A stretch of 64,000 nt of DNA from Bifidobacterium sp. ESL0690 (GCF_029392315.1 NZ_CP113939.1:2542001-2606000); one strand, 5' to 3'. Counted from the stretch's first letter, positions 30,201 through 38,710 are shown. The notes: generated from the letters alone by a model not told the origin. Translations and numbers: made by a program.

Positions 30201-33119
30201 GTGAACGGCAGCAACTTGAAGAAGGTAAGCATCGATGTCACCGATACCCACAACAATACCTTCACTCACGAGCAGACTCTGACCCGCCAGGCTCCCGAGG
30301 CCCCTGCGAATCTGGCGCTCGATACGCCGCTTCCGCACGTGACCAACGGCACCTTGAGCGGCGATATCGTGCTCAAGGGCACTGTTCCGCATCATGTATC
30401 CAGCGACGATGTCATCACCGCCAAGGCAACCCGCAGTGGCATGCCGGACATCAGCTCCTATGGCACCACCACTTGGAGCGGCAATAACTGGACCGTCAAG
30501 TTCCACGCAACCGACTTCGCCACCGGTACTGCCGATGCAATCGGAAAAGGCAGCGCGTACACGTTCACCGCGTCGCGTACTGTCTCCAGCGGAACCGCAG
30601 CCACCAAGGACCTCACCAACCAGTCGATCGATGAGGTAGCTCCTGAGTTTGAGCCCAACGGGACTACGCAATCCCGTGGTCACTTGGTCGGCACCGTCTG
30701 GTCTTCAGGCGATACGACTGCACAAAACAACCGTGTCAAGGAGAACGGCGTAGCGCTCACATTGACTTGGAAGAAGGCTGACAATACTGTGCTCGGTACT
30801 TCACCTGTCACGAGCGGCGCTAATGGAGCTGTGGACTTCGCCTTCCCGAGTACTTGGGCAAACGATATCAGCCAGGTAGACGTCAAAGCGAAGGATACCA
30901 ACCAGAATGAATCGGCTTCGGTCAACGTGCAGTTCGATTCGCAGGCCCCAAGCATCACCAGTGTTGATGTGCCCCACATGCTCAACGGCGTCGCCGCTTC
31001 CGGCAATGTGGTCGTGCACGGCACTCTTCCTGATTTTGCTGCAGGCGACAATGTGCATGTTGAAGCAGTAAGCGGAGACACAAGCTCTGTCGCAACGCCA
31101 GTCAGTGGCACTGCGGCAACCTCCACTACCGTCAACGGCTCCGCACGCACGTGGACCGCTACCTTCCCGCTGACTGATTTCTCGGATACCGTGGGCAAGG
31201 GCAAGGACTTCACGTTCTACGCCAAGCGCACCCGTTCCAGCCATGACTCCGCTTATGGCACGCCGACGATGAAGCCTGTCGATATGATCGCGCCGACCCC
31301 TGGCGTCACCACGCCACAGCCGACCGGCAGCGTCAACGGAACGGCGGCATCTGGCGGTTCGGCTCCAGTCGCAGAAGGCAATGTCCTGTTGCACCTGAAG
31401 TGGGAGAAGACCGATGGCTCACAGCTCGGCACTGCCACCACGGTGCGCAGCAGCACAACAGCCCCTATCGGCAAGTTCACTGCAACGCCTCCGTCTGATG
31501 CAACCGGAGCAACCAAGGTCTCGGTCTATGCCGAGGATGCCGCCGGCAACACGTCGGCAGCGACCGTGGTCGACTTCGTTCTGAACAATGCGCCTACGAT
31601 CACATCGGTCGAGGCTCCGAAGATGACCAACGGCGTGGCTGTCACCACCAGCCATGTCAAGGTCACGGGAACGCTGCCCGGCTATACGTATGCAGCTGGA
31701 GACGCAGTTGAAGCCCAGGTGGTAACGGGCTCCAGCACCTCTCCGACGCCAGTTTCCGGCAGAGCCGCTGTCAGCCAGACCATCGCACACGACGGCACAT
31801 GGACCGCGGAATTCAACCCCGCAGACCTGCCTGACAACGTTGGCTGTGGCCAGGACTTCACGTTCTATGCCCGTCTGACGCGTGACGGCACCGATTCCGA
31901 TTATGCTGCGCCTAAGGCTCAGAAGGTCGATATGGTCGCTCCTGGCGTCGATGTCAGCAGCCTGCAACTGGAAGCCACCCTGTCCGGTACTGAATTGACG
32001 ACCATGTATCCTACAGTGCAGACCGGAAATCATGCTGAAAGCGGCGATACGATCGCGCTCAAGTGGATGAAGGGCGGGCAAGTGCTCGCAACCGGCTCCG
32101 CAACCAGCGGCGTCAATGGCGCATTCAACGCCACGCCTCCAGCCGCTGCAGCAGGTGCCGATCAGGTGACCATGCAATCTAAGGATCCCGCCGGCAATAC
32201 CGCAAGTGTACTCACCAAGTCCTTCGATTCCGATGCGCCTATCGTCGCCGATGTCGAAGCTCCGAACATGGTCAACGGTGCTCTATCTGGCTCTGTCATC
32301 AAGGTCAAGGGCAATATGCCAACGCCTCACGCCAATGACGAGGTTCAGGTTGTCGCGCTGCCCGCCGGTTCTACCTCCGAGGTTCCTACCGCGGGAACCG
32401 CAGCGGCCAATGTAACGATCAACAGAAGCAATGGCGATTGGGAAGCGACCTTCCCGATTTCCGACTTCCCGGATTCCGTGGGCGTCGGCCAGAACTACGT
32501 CTTCCGCGCTCGTCGCAGCCTGACGCAGCCTGGCACCACGAAGTATTCGGCCTTCGTCTTCACCGATACGCTGATCGATATGGTGGCCCCCCAGACAGAG
32601 TCGCTTAATTACGCAGCGAATGGCGAGAACGGCGAACAAGGCGGTACCGTGACCGGCAAGGCTATGTCGTCTGCCAACGCGAACGCGCAGCCCAACCGTA
32701 AGGGCGAAGGCGGCGCCACAGTGCAGTTGACCTGGCTCGATGCCAAGGGCAACCCGCTGCAGCACGCGAACCCGTTGCTGAAGAGCTTCACGGGTACGTC
32801 TGTCACGACCAATGCCGACGGTACGTTCACCGCCAATTGGCCTGTGGACGTTCGCAGCGGCGATCAGGTTCAGATTCAGACCCTTGATGTCAATGGCAAT
32901 TCCTCTGGCATGCAGGTTCTGAAGCTCGGCACGTTCGTCACCCCGAAGCCTCAGCCTGCCGCTCAGCCGGCTCAGCCGAAGCCTGCTGCCAAGCCGCAAG
33001 GCGAGCTGGCAAACAGCGGTGCCGACGTAGCAATGGTTACGTTGGTCGCCCTGCTGCTGGTAGCCGCAAGCGGCGTAGGCTACTACTTCAGCCGCAAACA
33101 TACGAGCAGCGAGGAGTAA
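27222..33119 (+). CDS. Giant multidomain adhesin / candidate pilus tip protein
   Basis: 1965 residues, preceded by GGAAAGAGAAG. The signal peptide ends near ANA (about residue 29). Residues of about 180-350 form BspA-type DUF285 repeats (WDTSNVRNMSDLF, WDTGNVTDMSYMF). One InlB-like B-repeat follows (about 420-525). From about 530 to 1880 there are roughly eight to nine Ig-like repeats with recurrent signatures such as DMVAPG, DLVAPGF and VGTGKSFTFTV. A Pro/Ala/Lys-rich wall-spanning segment precedes LANSG (about residue 1929), a hydrophobic helix and a short charged tail. LANSG is not a standard LPxTG; it resembles the LAxTG type used by class E sortases. It is divergent from the pilin gene. 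Confidence 0.9.
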   Translation: MKLRKPLASLVALIASLAVGMAPQLANATPLQGGRSPVQSQGPLLRGGPSISPRLSPLPTGPVPGYPCATSGGSASSWSRMATGSSTTFRNLQWRYVKDGAGVCSVEIGLRNPTKPNGNKWQLGTSVYYDPTHDDTHHPWSIDGGVGANKAVQRVFFSSPIDISGDFYSVFYDLPNLRTIDWTNANFLPGTITTTESLFEGDYSLETVDLSPISTSATSALTNMSHMFDSCKKLESINWGAHWDTSNVRNMSDLFVNTFALNFEDSTFNNWDTGNVTDMSYMFQNSRASAINLSHFSTASHPDMSLMFAGCDNLQKLDISNFDTTSVSTAGMFDRSVIKMLKLGPNTPIGAGNGLSRGPFTLAYVPEVPGVTAAYWQWTSLGTGTWGAEDGSVPGFDPNDGIAAPSTAKWFGSAPDMSILSFAKGTTDTVTDMPTIPNPNPYTASGCWPGHPCGVTLPNNVPQRPGWTFAGWKDTEEAADSSLHQQGTAFNFDWTRWDRWNSLTESYHAGDPLPEPNTRAKLVAQWTQRSLTKPTITGIDSKPTSVDGSYTPDDIITVKGTAPNADLGTGLSDPNRDTIEVGLMKTAGSTSIASNAAINAFNVTLDGSRNWTAKFHASDFTGLDLDKIGTGTDYSFRAKRKSIDSTETDYEFSHNNNLDLVAPGFGSGSTDKLDHKTPAENSGTGTVFGTVYTSGDGSSNAQPNRTPLASTTITLDWLDSAGAPLSPPVSPSTATTNAAGEFTVNWPAGVVDGDKVKVSIPADASGNSYSKVITLDSHGPAAPTAPTGTAVATPLPKMTGVNGADPTFDRALTVTATVEHQTGDPVSNPVTVSGTVGSAPAINATSVTWTPGAAGTSKTVTATFSGAELRALAALDPVGTGKSFTFTVTHVNTANDKATDTVTKTIDLVAPGFDNEQWSSYEPGTTNGGADGVVKGTVKTAFNSNTRTSSVVEGGVDIVIHWLNATGTPLPGISNSTATSRSDGTFSVAWPSGVNGSNLKKVSIDVTDTHNNTFTHEQTLTRQAPEAPANLALDTPLPHVTNGTLSGDIVLKGTVPHHVSSDDVITAKATRSGMPDISSYGTTTWSGNNWTVKFHATDFATGTADAIGKGSAYTFTASRTVSSGTAATKDLTNQSIDEVAPEFEPNGTTQSRGHLVGTVWSSGDTTAQNNRVKENGVALTLTWKKADNTVLGTSPVTSGANGAVDFAFPSTWANDISQVDVKAKDTNQNESASVNVQFDSQAPSITSVDVPHMLNGVAASGNVVVHGTLPDFAAGDNVHVEAVSGDTSSVATPVSGTAATSTTVNGSARTWTATFPLTDFSDTVGKGKDFTFYAKRTRSSHDSAYGTPTMKPVDMIAPTPGVTTPQPTGSVNGTAASGGSAPVAEGNVLLHLKWEKTDGSQLGTATTVRSSTTAPIGKFTATPPSDATGATKVSVYAEDAAGNTSAATVVDFVLNNAPTITSVEAPKMTNGVAVTTSHVKVTGTLPGYTYAAGDAVEAQVVTGSSTSPTPVSGRAAVSQTIAHDGTWTAEFNPADLPDNVGCGQDFTFYARLTRDGTDSDYAAPKAQKVDMVAPGVDVSSLQLEATLSGTELTTMYPTVQTGNHAESGDTIALKWMKGGQVLATGSATSGVNGAFNATPPAAAAGADQVTMQSKDPAGNTASVLTKSFDSDAPIVADVEAPNMVNGALSGSVIKVKGNMPTPHANDEVQVVALPAGSTSEVPTAGTAAANVTINRSNGDWEATFPISDFPDSVGVGQNYVFRARRSLTQPGTTKYSAFVFTDTLIDMVAPQTESLNYAANGENGEQGGTVTGKAMSSANANAQPNRKGEGGATVQLTWLDAKGNPLQHANPLLKSFTGTSVTTNADGTFTANWPVDVRSGDQVQIQTLDVNGNSSGMQVLKLGTFVTPKPQPAAQPAQPKPAAKPQGELANSGADVAMVTLVALLLVAASGVGYYFSRKHTSSEE

Positions 33120-33155
33120 AGTCCGGCCCTGATTCCAGCGCAATAGCTGGAACCT

Positions 33156-33198
33156 AAAATTGGGATCCACCGATATTTGGTCGGTGGATCCCAATTTT
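33156..33198. terminator. Terminator of the large adhesin gene
   Basis: Perfect 18-bp arms (33156-33173 and 33181-33198) starting AAAATTGGGATCC with a 7-base loop and A/T flanks, 37 bases after the stop. Confidence 0.9.
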
Positions 33199-33226
33199 TA
33201 TATGGTCAGAATGACGACATCCCTCG

Positions 33227-33345
33227 GGTACAGATGCATCAGTGGATACAAATGGTTTCAGCCGGGTACAGATTCACCAGCCGGATATAGATGGCCTCAG
33301 CCGAGTACATGAGTACAGATGACACCAGCTGAATACAACTTGCTA
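33227..33345 (+). repeat. Degenerate 19-22-bp tandem repeats after the adhesin terminator
   Basis: About five units resembling CAGCCGGGTACAGATG plus a variable tail (variants TGGATACAAATG, CGGATATAGATG, GAGTACAGATG, TGAATACAAC). They lie between the terminator and the DnaA-box cluster. They are heavily decayed, and no coding function is seen. Confidence 0.6.
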
Positions 33346-33433
33346 AAACTAGATGCAATTAAACGCAGATTCGAGCCAATAAACAAGAGATGACCCATAT
33401 CTTAAAAAGAACAATCGAATTACATCACTGTAG

Positions 33434-33658
33434 TTTTCCACCGATGTGGAAAAATTTGTGGATAACTTGGGCATTACCTGCGAAAAACTTATATAGTTAT
33501 CCACGGCCGTATTTGAAATCATTGATTTTTCAACGATTCTTTAATGCGGATTATGTGGATAACAGTTGTACACATAATCCGAAACAGGCTCAATACGTCG
33601 AACCTAGCATTCAATTATCCACACTTATCTACAGCACTTATTCACATTTTGTGGATAA
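33434..33658. other. oriC-like DnaA-box cluster
   Basis: Exact matches to TTATNCACA occur on minus at 33457-33465, 33554-33562 and 33650-33658, and on plus at 33615-33623 and 33638-33646. One-mismatch boxes are at 33445-33453, 33497-33505 and 33625-33633. The cluster lies in an A/T-rich convergent intergenic stretch (33199-33848). An apparent frame at 33390-33785 has no Shine-Dalgarno and is dominated by the boxes, so I do not call it a gene. It could be oriC, a second origin module or a DnaA-titration site. Confidence 0.75.
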
Positions 33659-33848
33659 CTTTGGTGACAAATATTGCTTGGTTGTTTTCTTAAACGGACA
33701 CTTCAATCATCTCAATAGCACTTGGCCGGGCCTCTTTGCTCACCAAACCACCATCGAAACCGGATTCTCAAACCAAAGCTCCTGACCTATGACCCTATAA
33801 CTACGAAACCAAGTACAGTACGCCACCACAGCCTACAGAACATACAAA

Positions 33849-33881
33849 AAGCGTGTCTCCCGATAATCAGGAGACACGCTT
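33849..33881. terminator. Terminator of crgA
   Basis: 12-bp arms AAGCGTGTCTCC (33849-33860) and complement (33870-33881). On minus a T-run follows directly, consistent with ending crgA. Confidence 0.85.
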
Positions 33882-33965
33882 AACGGTTTTTCATCGACAG
33901 TGGCCTGGCCTAGCCTCAACTGCCAGCCGCCACCGTGCGGGATTCACCCGCTACAGGAAAAGCGA

Positions 33966-34559
33966 TTAACGCCACCACATGGTCATGATGAAGCCGACCA
34001 TCACGATGATGAAGCCGATGAGCAGATTCCATGCGCCGATGCCAGGAATCGGGTACTTGCTGGTGAGGTAATAGACCACAGCCCACGCAAGCCCGAGAAT
34101 CATCAGGAAGCAGAACAGCGGCACGAACCAGCTCGGGTTCGCCTTGGTGCCCTTGATGGTCTCCTCAACGCGCTTGCTGTTCTCAGCCTGACGCTGGGCG
34201 ACGCGACGCATCTGCGGGGTCATCGACTTCTTGTCGGCGCTGGTGGCGCTCAGCAACGCATCAATCTTGTCCATCGGCAGATCGAGGTCGTCGTCATCGT
34301 CGTCGTCGCTATCCGACTTGGTGTCGGCGTCCTTTTCGTCGGTGGCGCCAGCAGCGTCATCAGAATCCTTATCGGCCGGCTTTGCCTCATCGTCGTCGGC
34401 GTCCTTGGCGGCGTCCTTTTCATCCGTCACTTTGACGTCACTTTCGGCAGCTTCAGCGGCATCGTCGTCCTTCTGCGTTTCCGGCTCATCCCATGCCTTC
34501 TGCGCCTCATCCTTCTTAGCGGCGGCATCGGTGCCCTTGTCCAGCTCTTCGTCAGCCAT
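33966..34559 (-). CDS. crgA: Cell division protein CrgA with acidic N-terminal extension
   Basis: 197 residues from ATG at 34559 (MADEEL), which has GGAG nine bases upstream; an ATG five codons earlier is possible. The last 90 residues match CrgA: a basic amphipathic stretch (MTPQMRRVAQRQAENS) and two membrane spans separated by a short loop (WFVPLFCFLMILGLAWAVV and WNLLIGFIIVMVGFIM). CrgA helps coordinate septal peptidoglycan synthesis with FtsZ and the class B PBP in actinobacteria. It is normally about 90 residues; here a cytoplasmic Asp/Lys/Ala-rich extension of about 105 residues is added, with a run of seven Asp. Confidence 0.93.
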   Translation of the reverse strand: MADEELDKGTDAAAKKDEAQKAWDEPETQKDDDAAEAAESDVKVTDEKDAAKDADDDEAKPADKDSDDAAGATDEKDADTKSDSDDDDDDDLDLPMDKIDALLSATSADKKSMTPQMRRVAQRQAENSKRVEETIKGTKANPSWFVPLFCFLMILGLAWAVVYYLTSKYPIPGIGAWNLLIGFIIVMVGFIMTMWWR

Positions 34560-34641
34560 AAGCGTAGTCTCCATTCAATAGCCTAAACATACATTAGTGT
34601 ACACTCGAAGCAAGAGATTGTAAGTCAAGGAATCTGGAACA

Positions 34642-35514
34642 ATGAAGGAAAATCCGGGCAGGCATAAAGCGAAACATTCGCGGCTTGGTGGGATAGCCGT
34701 ATTTCTGGTGGTGGCGCTTACCGGGTACCTTCTGATGACCAATATCCGCGTCAACAAAACCAGCGTTGTTTCTTCCGATACCGCGCAACTGGTGGAGCAA
34801 CGCGTCGGCCAGGTCGACAAACTGCAGAAACAGGTCAAATCGCTGGGCTCGCAAGTCAATACCCTCAACAAATACGAGGGCAAAGACAGCACAAAAACCG
34901 GCAATTCAAGCGAAGATCCGGGGGCTGGGACCATGCTTCCGGCCGTCACCGGACCTGGTATAAGCGTCACGCTCAACGATTCGCCGCTTTGGCAGCATAT
35001 GGTCTCGGATTCCGCGACCGGGACGGCCACAAATATCAACGATTACGTCATCCACCAGCAGGACATCGAATCCGTGGTCAACGCGCTTTGGCGGGGCGGC
35101 GCCGAGGCGATGATGATTCAGGATCAGCGCGTGCTATACAACTCGGCGATCATCTGTAAGGGCAACATCCTGATGCTGCAGGGCAAGCAGTATTCGCCGC
35201 CTTATACCATTTCCGCCATCGGGCCGAGCGGGAAGATGCGCGATGCACTCAACGATTCGAAGGCGATTCAGACCTATCAGGAATACGTCAGCGCATTCGG
35301 GCTGGGCTGGAAGGTCGAGGACAAAGACAACCTGAAGTTCCCCGAGGCGCCGGTGCTGCAGACACTGAAGTATGCCACCGTGATGAAAAATGACAATAAA
35401 GAAAATGACGGCAAAACCGGCAATGAAAAATCCGGGGATGCAAAGGCCGGCGACGGCAAATCTGGCGATACCAAATCCGGCGACAGTAAAACGGGCGCTA
35501 CTAATAATAAATAA
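34642..35514 (+). CDS. DUF881-family membrane protein
   Basis: 290 residues, divergent from crgA. A single membrane span (about 16-35) is followed by a coiled-coil (QLVEQRVGQVDKLQKQVKSL) and the DUF881 core (GPGISVTLNDSP, YVIHQQDIESVVNALWRGGAEAMMIQDQR, ILMLQGKQYSPPYTISAIGP). A gene of this family lies beside crgA in many actinobacteria and the family relates to Firmicute YlxW/YlxX; its role is unsettled but tied to division loci. The last 35 residues form a Lys/Gly/Asp-rich repeat (KSGD, KAGD). Confidence 0.88.
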   Translation: MKENPGRHKAKHSRLGGIAVFLVVALTGYLLMTNIRVNKTSVVSSDTAQLVEQRVGQVDKLQKQVKSLGSQVNTLNKYEGKDSTKTGNSSEDPGAGTMLPAVTGPGISVTLNDSPLWQHMVSDSATGTATNINDYVIHQQDIESVVNALWRGGAEAMMIQDQRVLYNSAIICKGNILMLQGKQYSPPYTISAIGPSGKMRDALNDSKAIQTYQEYVSAFGLGWKVEDKDNLKFPEAPVLQTLKYATVMKNDNKENDGKTGNEKSGDAKAGDGKSGDTKSGDSKTGATNNK

Positions 35515-35647
35515 GGACTAAGAGCGCAAAGGGCACACAGACGGATACAATTAATGCATACTGGCCGATAAAGTAATGCGGCAATTCAAACCCGCAACTA
35601 TTGCACGGCAATGACGGATTGATGTGGTGAGTTACAAGGAACGAGAG

Positions 35648-37303
35648 ATGGATTTCATGGCTGATAACAGCGGGTTTAACGGCGGCGGGCGGCGCAAGGA
35701 TGCCGTTGAACCGACAGACTTGGACAAGGCCTTCGAAGATTTCGGCGTTCCGGATCCGCCGTCGGGCGCGGGTCTGGGTTCTGATGCAAGTTCCGTTGCG
35801 GGCACAGTTCCACTTCCGAATGCCACTGCAAACGCGGCTACGAGCGCGATTCCGCTTCCAAACTCCTCCTCGGCTCCGACCCAGAATTGGGCTTCGGCTG
35901 ATGGCCAGATACCTCTCCCCCGATCCGCAGCGAACCCGACTGGTGCAACCGACCAAGCTCAAACGGAAGTGTTCCAGCCTATCCAGACTGCGCAAACCGC
36001 GGAGCAAAGCGGCTTTGCGGGACAGGGGAACTTTGCTGGGCAGGCCGGGTATATGGCACAAAACATCGGCGGCAATGGCAACGCAGGTAATACTGGAAAT
36101 ATCGGTAACGCAGGCAATATAGCCAATGCCAGCCAAGCAGGCCATGGTCGGCATTCCGGCCACAATGCGGGCAGCAACGGGAGCAATGGCGGAAATGGCA
36201 ACGCCAGGGCACCGCGCTCGAAATCGAAGCGCCTGTGGATAGTGCTGGGAATCTTCGCCGAAATCCTCTTCACGGTAGCCGCGATTTGTGCGCTATACAT
36301 CGTTTGGCAGATGTGGTGGACCGGCGTGCAATCCGAACATACGCAATACAATCAACGCCAATCGGTCTCGTGGAGCGACCCGAGCAAAGCTGCGGGCTCG
36401 TCCAAGGGTGTCAGCATCGCGAAAGCCCAGAACGGCGCTCCCCCAGTCCAGCCGCAATCGGCCGATACCGGCGACATCGTCGCGCAGATCTATATTCCAC
36501 GTTTCGGCGACCAGTGGCAGCGCAACATCGTGCAGGGCACCGATATGACCTCGCTCAACAAGCACGGCATGGGGCATTATACCGATTCCCAGATGCCCGG
36601 GCAGATCGGCAATTTCGCCGCGGCAGGCCATCGCAACGGTTACGGGCAGCCGCTGGGCGACGTCGACAAGCTCAAGGCCGGCGATGCGATTGTGCTGCGC
36701 ACGAAGGATTACTGGTATGTCTATACCTACACCAGCTACAAAATCGTGACGCCGGACCATGTAGAAGTCGTCGCGCCGAACCCTGACGATCCCACGGCCC
36801 CGGCCACGCAACGCATGCTCACGCTGACGACCTGCGAGCCGAAATACTCCACCCCGACGCACCGCTGGATTACTTACGGCAAGTTCAAGTATTGGGCGAA
36901 GGTCTCGGACGGCGTGCCGCAGGAACTCACCCACGTCGGGCAGAACGGCAAGGTCCAGTTCATCAACAACCAGCAGGAATCGGTGTTCGCCAAACTTCCT
37001 TCGCTGGTTCCGATCATCACCGCGCTGCTCGTTATCTATGTCGTGTTGTTCATCGCCGCCGCGCTCGCTTGGCGTTGGCCGCTTCGCCGCGCCATTCGCA
37101 ACGGTGAGGTCAAGAAGCCGGACCCGAGCATTTACGGAGGCCTGACGAGGCTCCAGCCTGGCATCAAAGGGATTCGCATACTGCTGGTGCTCTTGCTGCT
37201 GGTTACGGTGGCGCTTGCCATCATGCAATGGGCCTGCCCGTGGGCGGCGAGCAATATCCCGATTCTGCATCAGATGTCGAACTACGTCGCGGTGAATAAC
37301 TGA
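35648..37303 (+). CDS. Class E sortase with long Asn/Gly-rich N-terminus
   Basis: 551 residues from ATG at 35648, with AAGGA seven bases upstream. The first 190 residues are low complexity, rich in Asn, Gly, Ala and Gln, and presumably cytoplasmic. A membrane span (about 200-222) precedes the sortase domain with IYIPRFG, AAGHRNGYG (catalytic His) and LTTCEP with Cys at about 396. Two further spans close the protein. The position after crgA and DUF881 is the standard actinobacterial srtE location. Class E enzymes prefer LAxTG signals, so the LANSG protein at 27222 is a candidate substrate. Confidence 0.9.
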   Translation: MDFMADNSGFNGGGRRKDAVEPTDLDKAFEDFGVPDPPSGAGLGSDASSVAGTVPLPNATANAATSAIPLPNSSSAPTQNWASADGQIPLPRSAANPTGATDQAQTEVFQPIQTAQTAEQSGFAGQGNFAGQAGYMAQNIGGNGNAGNTGNIGNAGNIANASQAGHGRHSGHNAGSNGSNGGNGNARAPRSKSKRLWIVLGIFAEILFTVAAICALYIVWQMWWTGVQSEHTQYNQRQSVSWSDPSKAAGSSKGVSIAKAQNGAPPVQPQSADTGDIVAQIYIPRFGDQWQRNIVQGTDMTSLNKHGMGHYTDSQMPGQIGNFAAAGHRNGYGQPLGDVDKLKAGDAIVLRTKDYWYVYTYTSYKIVTPDHVEVVAPNPDDPTAPATQRMLTLTTCEPKYSTPTHRWITYGKFKYWAKVSDGVPQELTHVGQNGKVQFINNQQESVFAKLPSLVPIITALLVIYVVLFIAAALAWRWPLRRAIRNGEVKKPDPSIYGGLTRLQPGIKGIRILLVLLLLVTVALAIMQWACPWAASNIPILHQMSNYVAVNN

Positions 37304-37372
37304 CGGCAACTGCCAACAGCTGACGGCAACTGATGGCAACTAACAACAACTAACGGCAATTGCGGTTGCTGA
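37303..37372 (+). repeat. Short degenerate repeats after the class E sortase
   Basis: Immediately after the stop, ACTGACGGCA, ACTGATGGCA and ACTAACGGCA-type units recur every 10-20 bases (ctgacggcaactg occurs twice). They fill the gap up to the trxB promoter region. Confidence 0.6.
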
Positions 37373-37468
37373 TAGGTTGATTGCGGCCTGTAACGCGATT
37401 TTCCGCCCTAAAATCAATGGACGCGGCGTAAGGTTTCCATAAACCCGCTACGATGTTAGAGTGATTTT

Positions 37469-38587
37469 ATGACTCAAGAAAACGCACAGCAGATCAACCT
37501 TTTGAACTTTGCGGGAAGTAACGCCATAAATATCTCTGGCAGCAACGCGCAGAATACCGGAAACGGCGCTCAACAAAGCAATGACGGAAACAGCCCACAG
37601 AACGATACTCAGGGCAGCAATAACACGAACACCCAGAATAACGTACGCGACGTCATCATCGTCGGTTCCGGGCCTGCGGGCTACACCGCGGCCATCTACC
37701 TCGGCCGTGCGGGTTACAAGCCGCTCGTCATCGCGGGAGCCCTGACCCCTGGCGGTCAGCTCGTCAACACCACAGAGGTGGAGAACTACCCCGGCTTCCC
37801 CGACGGCGTGATGGGCCCCGACCTCATGGACAGCATGCAGAAGCAGGCCGAAAAGTTCGGTGCGGAAATCGTCTTCGACGATGTGGTGTCGGTCGACTTC
37901 GGCGACGGTTCGGATGCAGGCGCCATGAAAAGCGTCACCTGCGACCAGGGCGACGTCTTTAAGGCTCCGGCCATCGTGGTGACCACTGGTTCCAACGTGC
38001 GCAAGCTCGGCGTGCCCGGCGAGAAGGAATACTCCGGCAAGGGCGTCTCCTACTGCGCCACTTGCGACGGTTTCTTCTTCCGCGACAAGCCGATTGTGGT
38101 GGTCGGCGGCGGCGACAGCGCCTTCACCGACGCCGAGTTCCTGACCCGTTTTGGTTCTTCGGTAACTCTGATTCACCGTCGCGACGAATTCCGCGCTGCC
38201 AAGATTCTTGTGGACCGCGCCAAGGCGAATGACAAGATGTCGTTCATCCTCGATTCGGTGGTCGACAAGGTCAACGGCGAAGACGGCAGCGCCACATCCG
38301 TCACTGTTCGCAACGTTAAAACCGGAGAGACCACCGAGGTGCCGGCTTCTGGCGTCTTCGTGGCCATCGGCAACACCCCTGCCACCGGATTCCTTGGCGG
38401 GGCACTGAAACTCGACGAGAAGGGCTATATCAGCGTCGACGGCGCCTCCACCCGCACTTCCCTGCCGGGAGTCTTTGCCGCAGGAGATGTGGTCGACAGC
38501 GTTTACCGCCAAGCTGTTTCCGCCGCTGGTATGGGCTGCCGTGCCGCCCTCGATGCTCAGGATTATCTGGACAGCCTGGACAACTAA
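37469..38587 (+). CDS. trxB: Thioredoxin reductase
   Basis: 372 residues. FAD-binding GSGPAGYTAAIYLG lies near residue 67, the redox-active pair is Cys196-Ala-Thr-Cys199 (SYCATCDGFF), the NADPH-binding loop is VVGGGDSAF, and the C-terminal FAD motif is GVFAAGDVVD. It passes electrons from NADPH to thioredoxin. The first 55 residues are Asn/Gln/Ser-rich and absent from typical TrxB (about 310-340 residues). No strong Shine-Dalgarno precedes the first ATG, so translation may begin closer to the Rossmann fold; no good internal ATG is seen. trxB next to parB is conserved in actinobacteria. Confidence 0.95.
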   Translation: MTQENAQQINLLNFAGSNAINISGSNAQNTGNGAQQSNDGNSPQNDTQGSNNTNTQNNVRDVIIVGSGPAGYTAAIYLGRAGYKPLVIAGALTPGGQLVNTTEVENYPGFPDGVMGPDLMDSMQKQAEKFGAEIVFDDVVSVDFGDGSDAGAMKSVTCDQGDVFKAPAIVVTTGSNVRKLGVPGEKEYSGKGVSYCATCDGFFFRDKPIVVVGGGDSAFTDAEFLTRFGSSVTLIHRRDEFRAAKILVDRAKANDKMSFILDSVVDKVNGEDGSATSVTVRNVKTGETTEVPASGVFVAIGNTPATGFLGGALKLDEKGYISVDGASTRTSLPGVFAAGDVVDSVYRQAVSAAGMGCRAALDAQDYLDSLDN

Positions 38588-38646
38588 GACGGCCTCAAGT
38601 AAATTTGCTTTTTGTCTTGAATGCAACCAGGACATTCCAAAACGAT

Positions 38647-38681
38647 GCCTTCCGATTTCGATTTCAATCGAATCGGGAGGC
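38647..38681 (+). terminator. trxB terminator
   Basis: Arms GCCTTCCGATT (38647-38657) and AATCGGGAGGC (38671-38681), with one wobble pair, followed by TTTAATTTT. Confidence 0.85.
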
Positions 38682-38710
38682 TTTAATTTTGCATGTTCGT
38701 AATTGAGGCA

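Noticed and set aside
33390..33785. 131-codon plus-strand frame over the DnaA-box cluster
   Set aside because: No Shine-Dalgarno, odd composition, and its sequence is dominated by the boxes; regulatory DNA explains it better.
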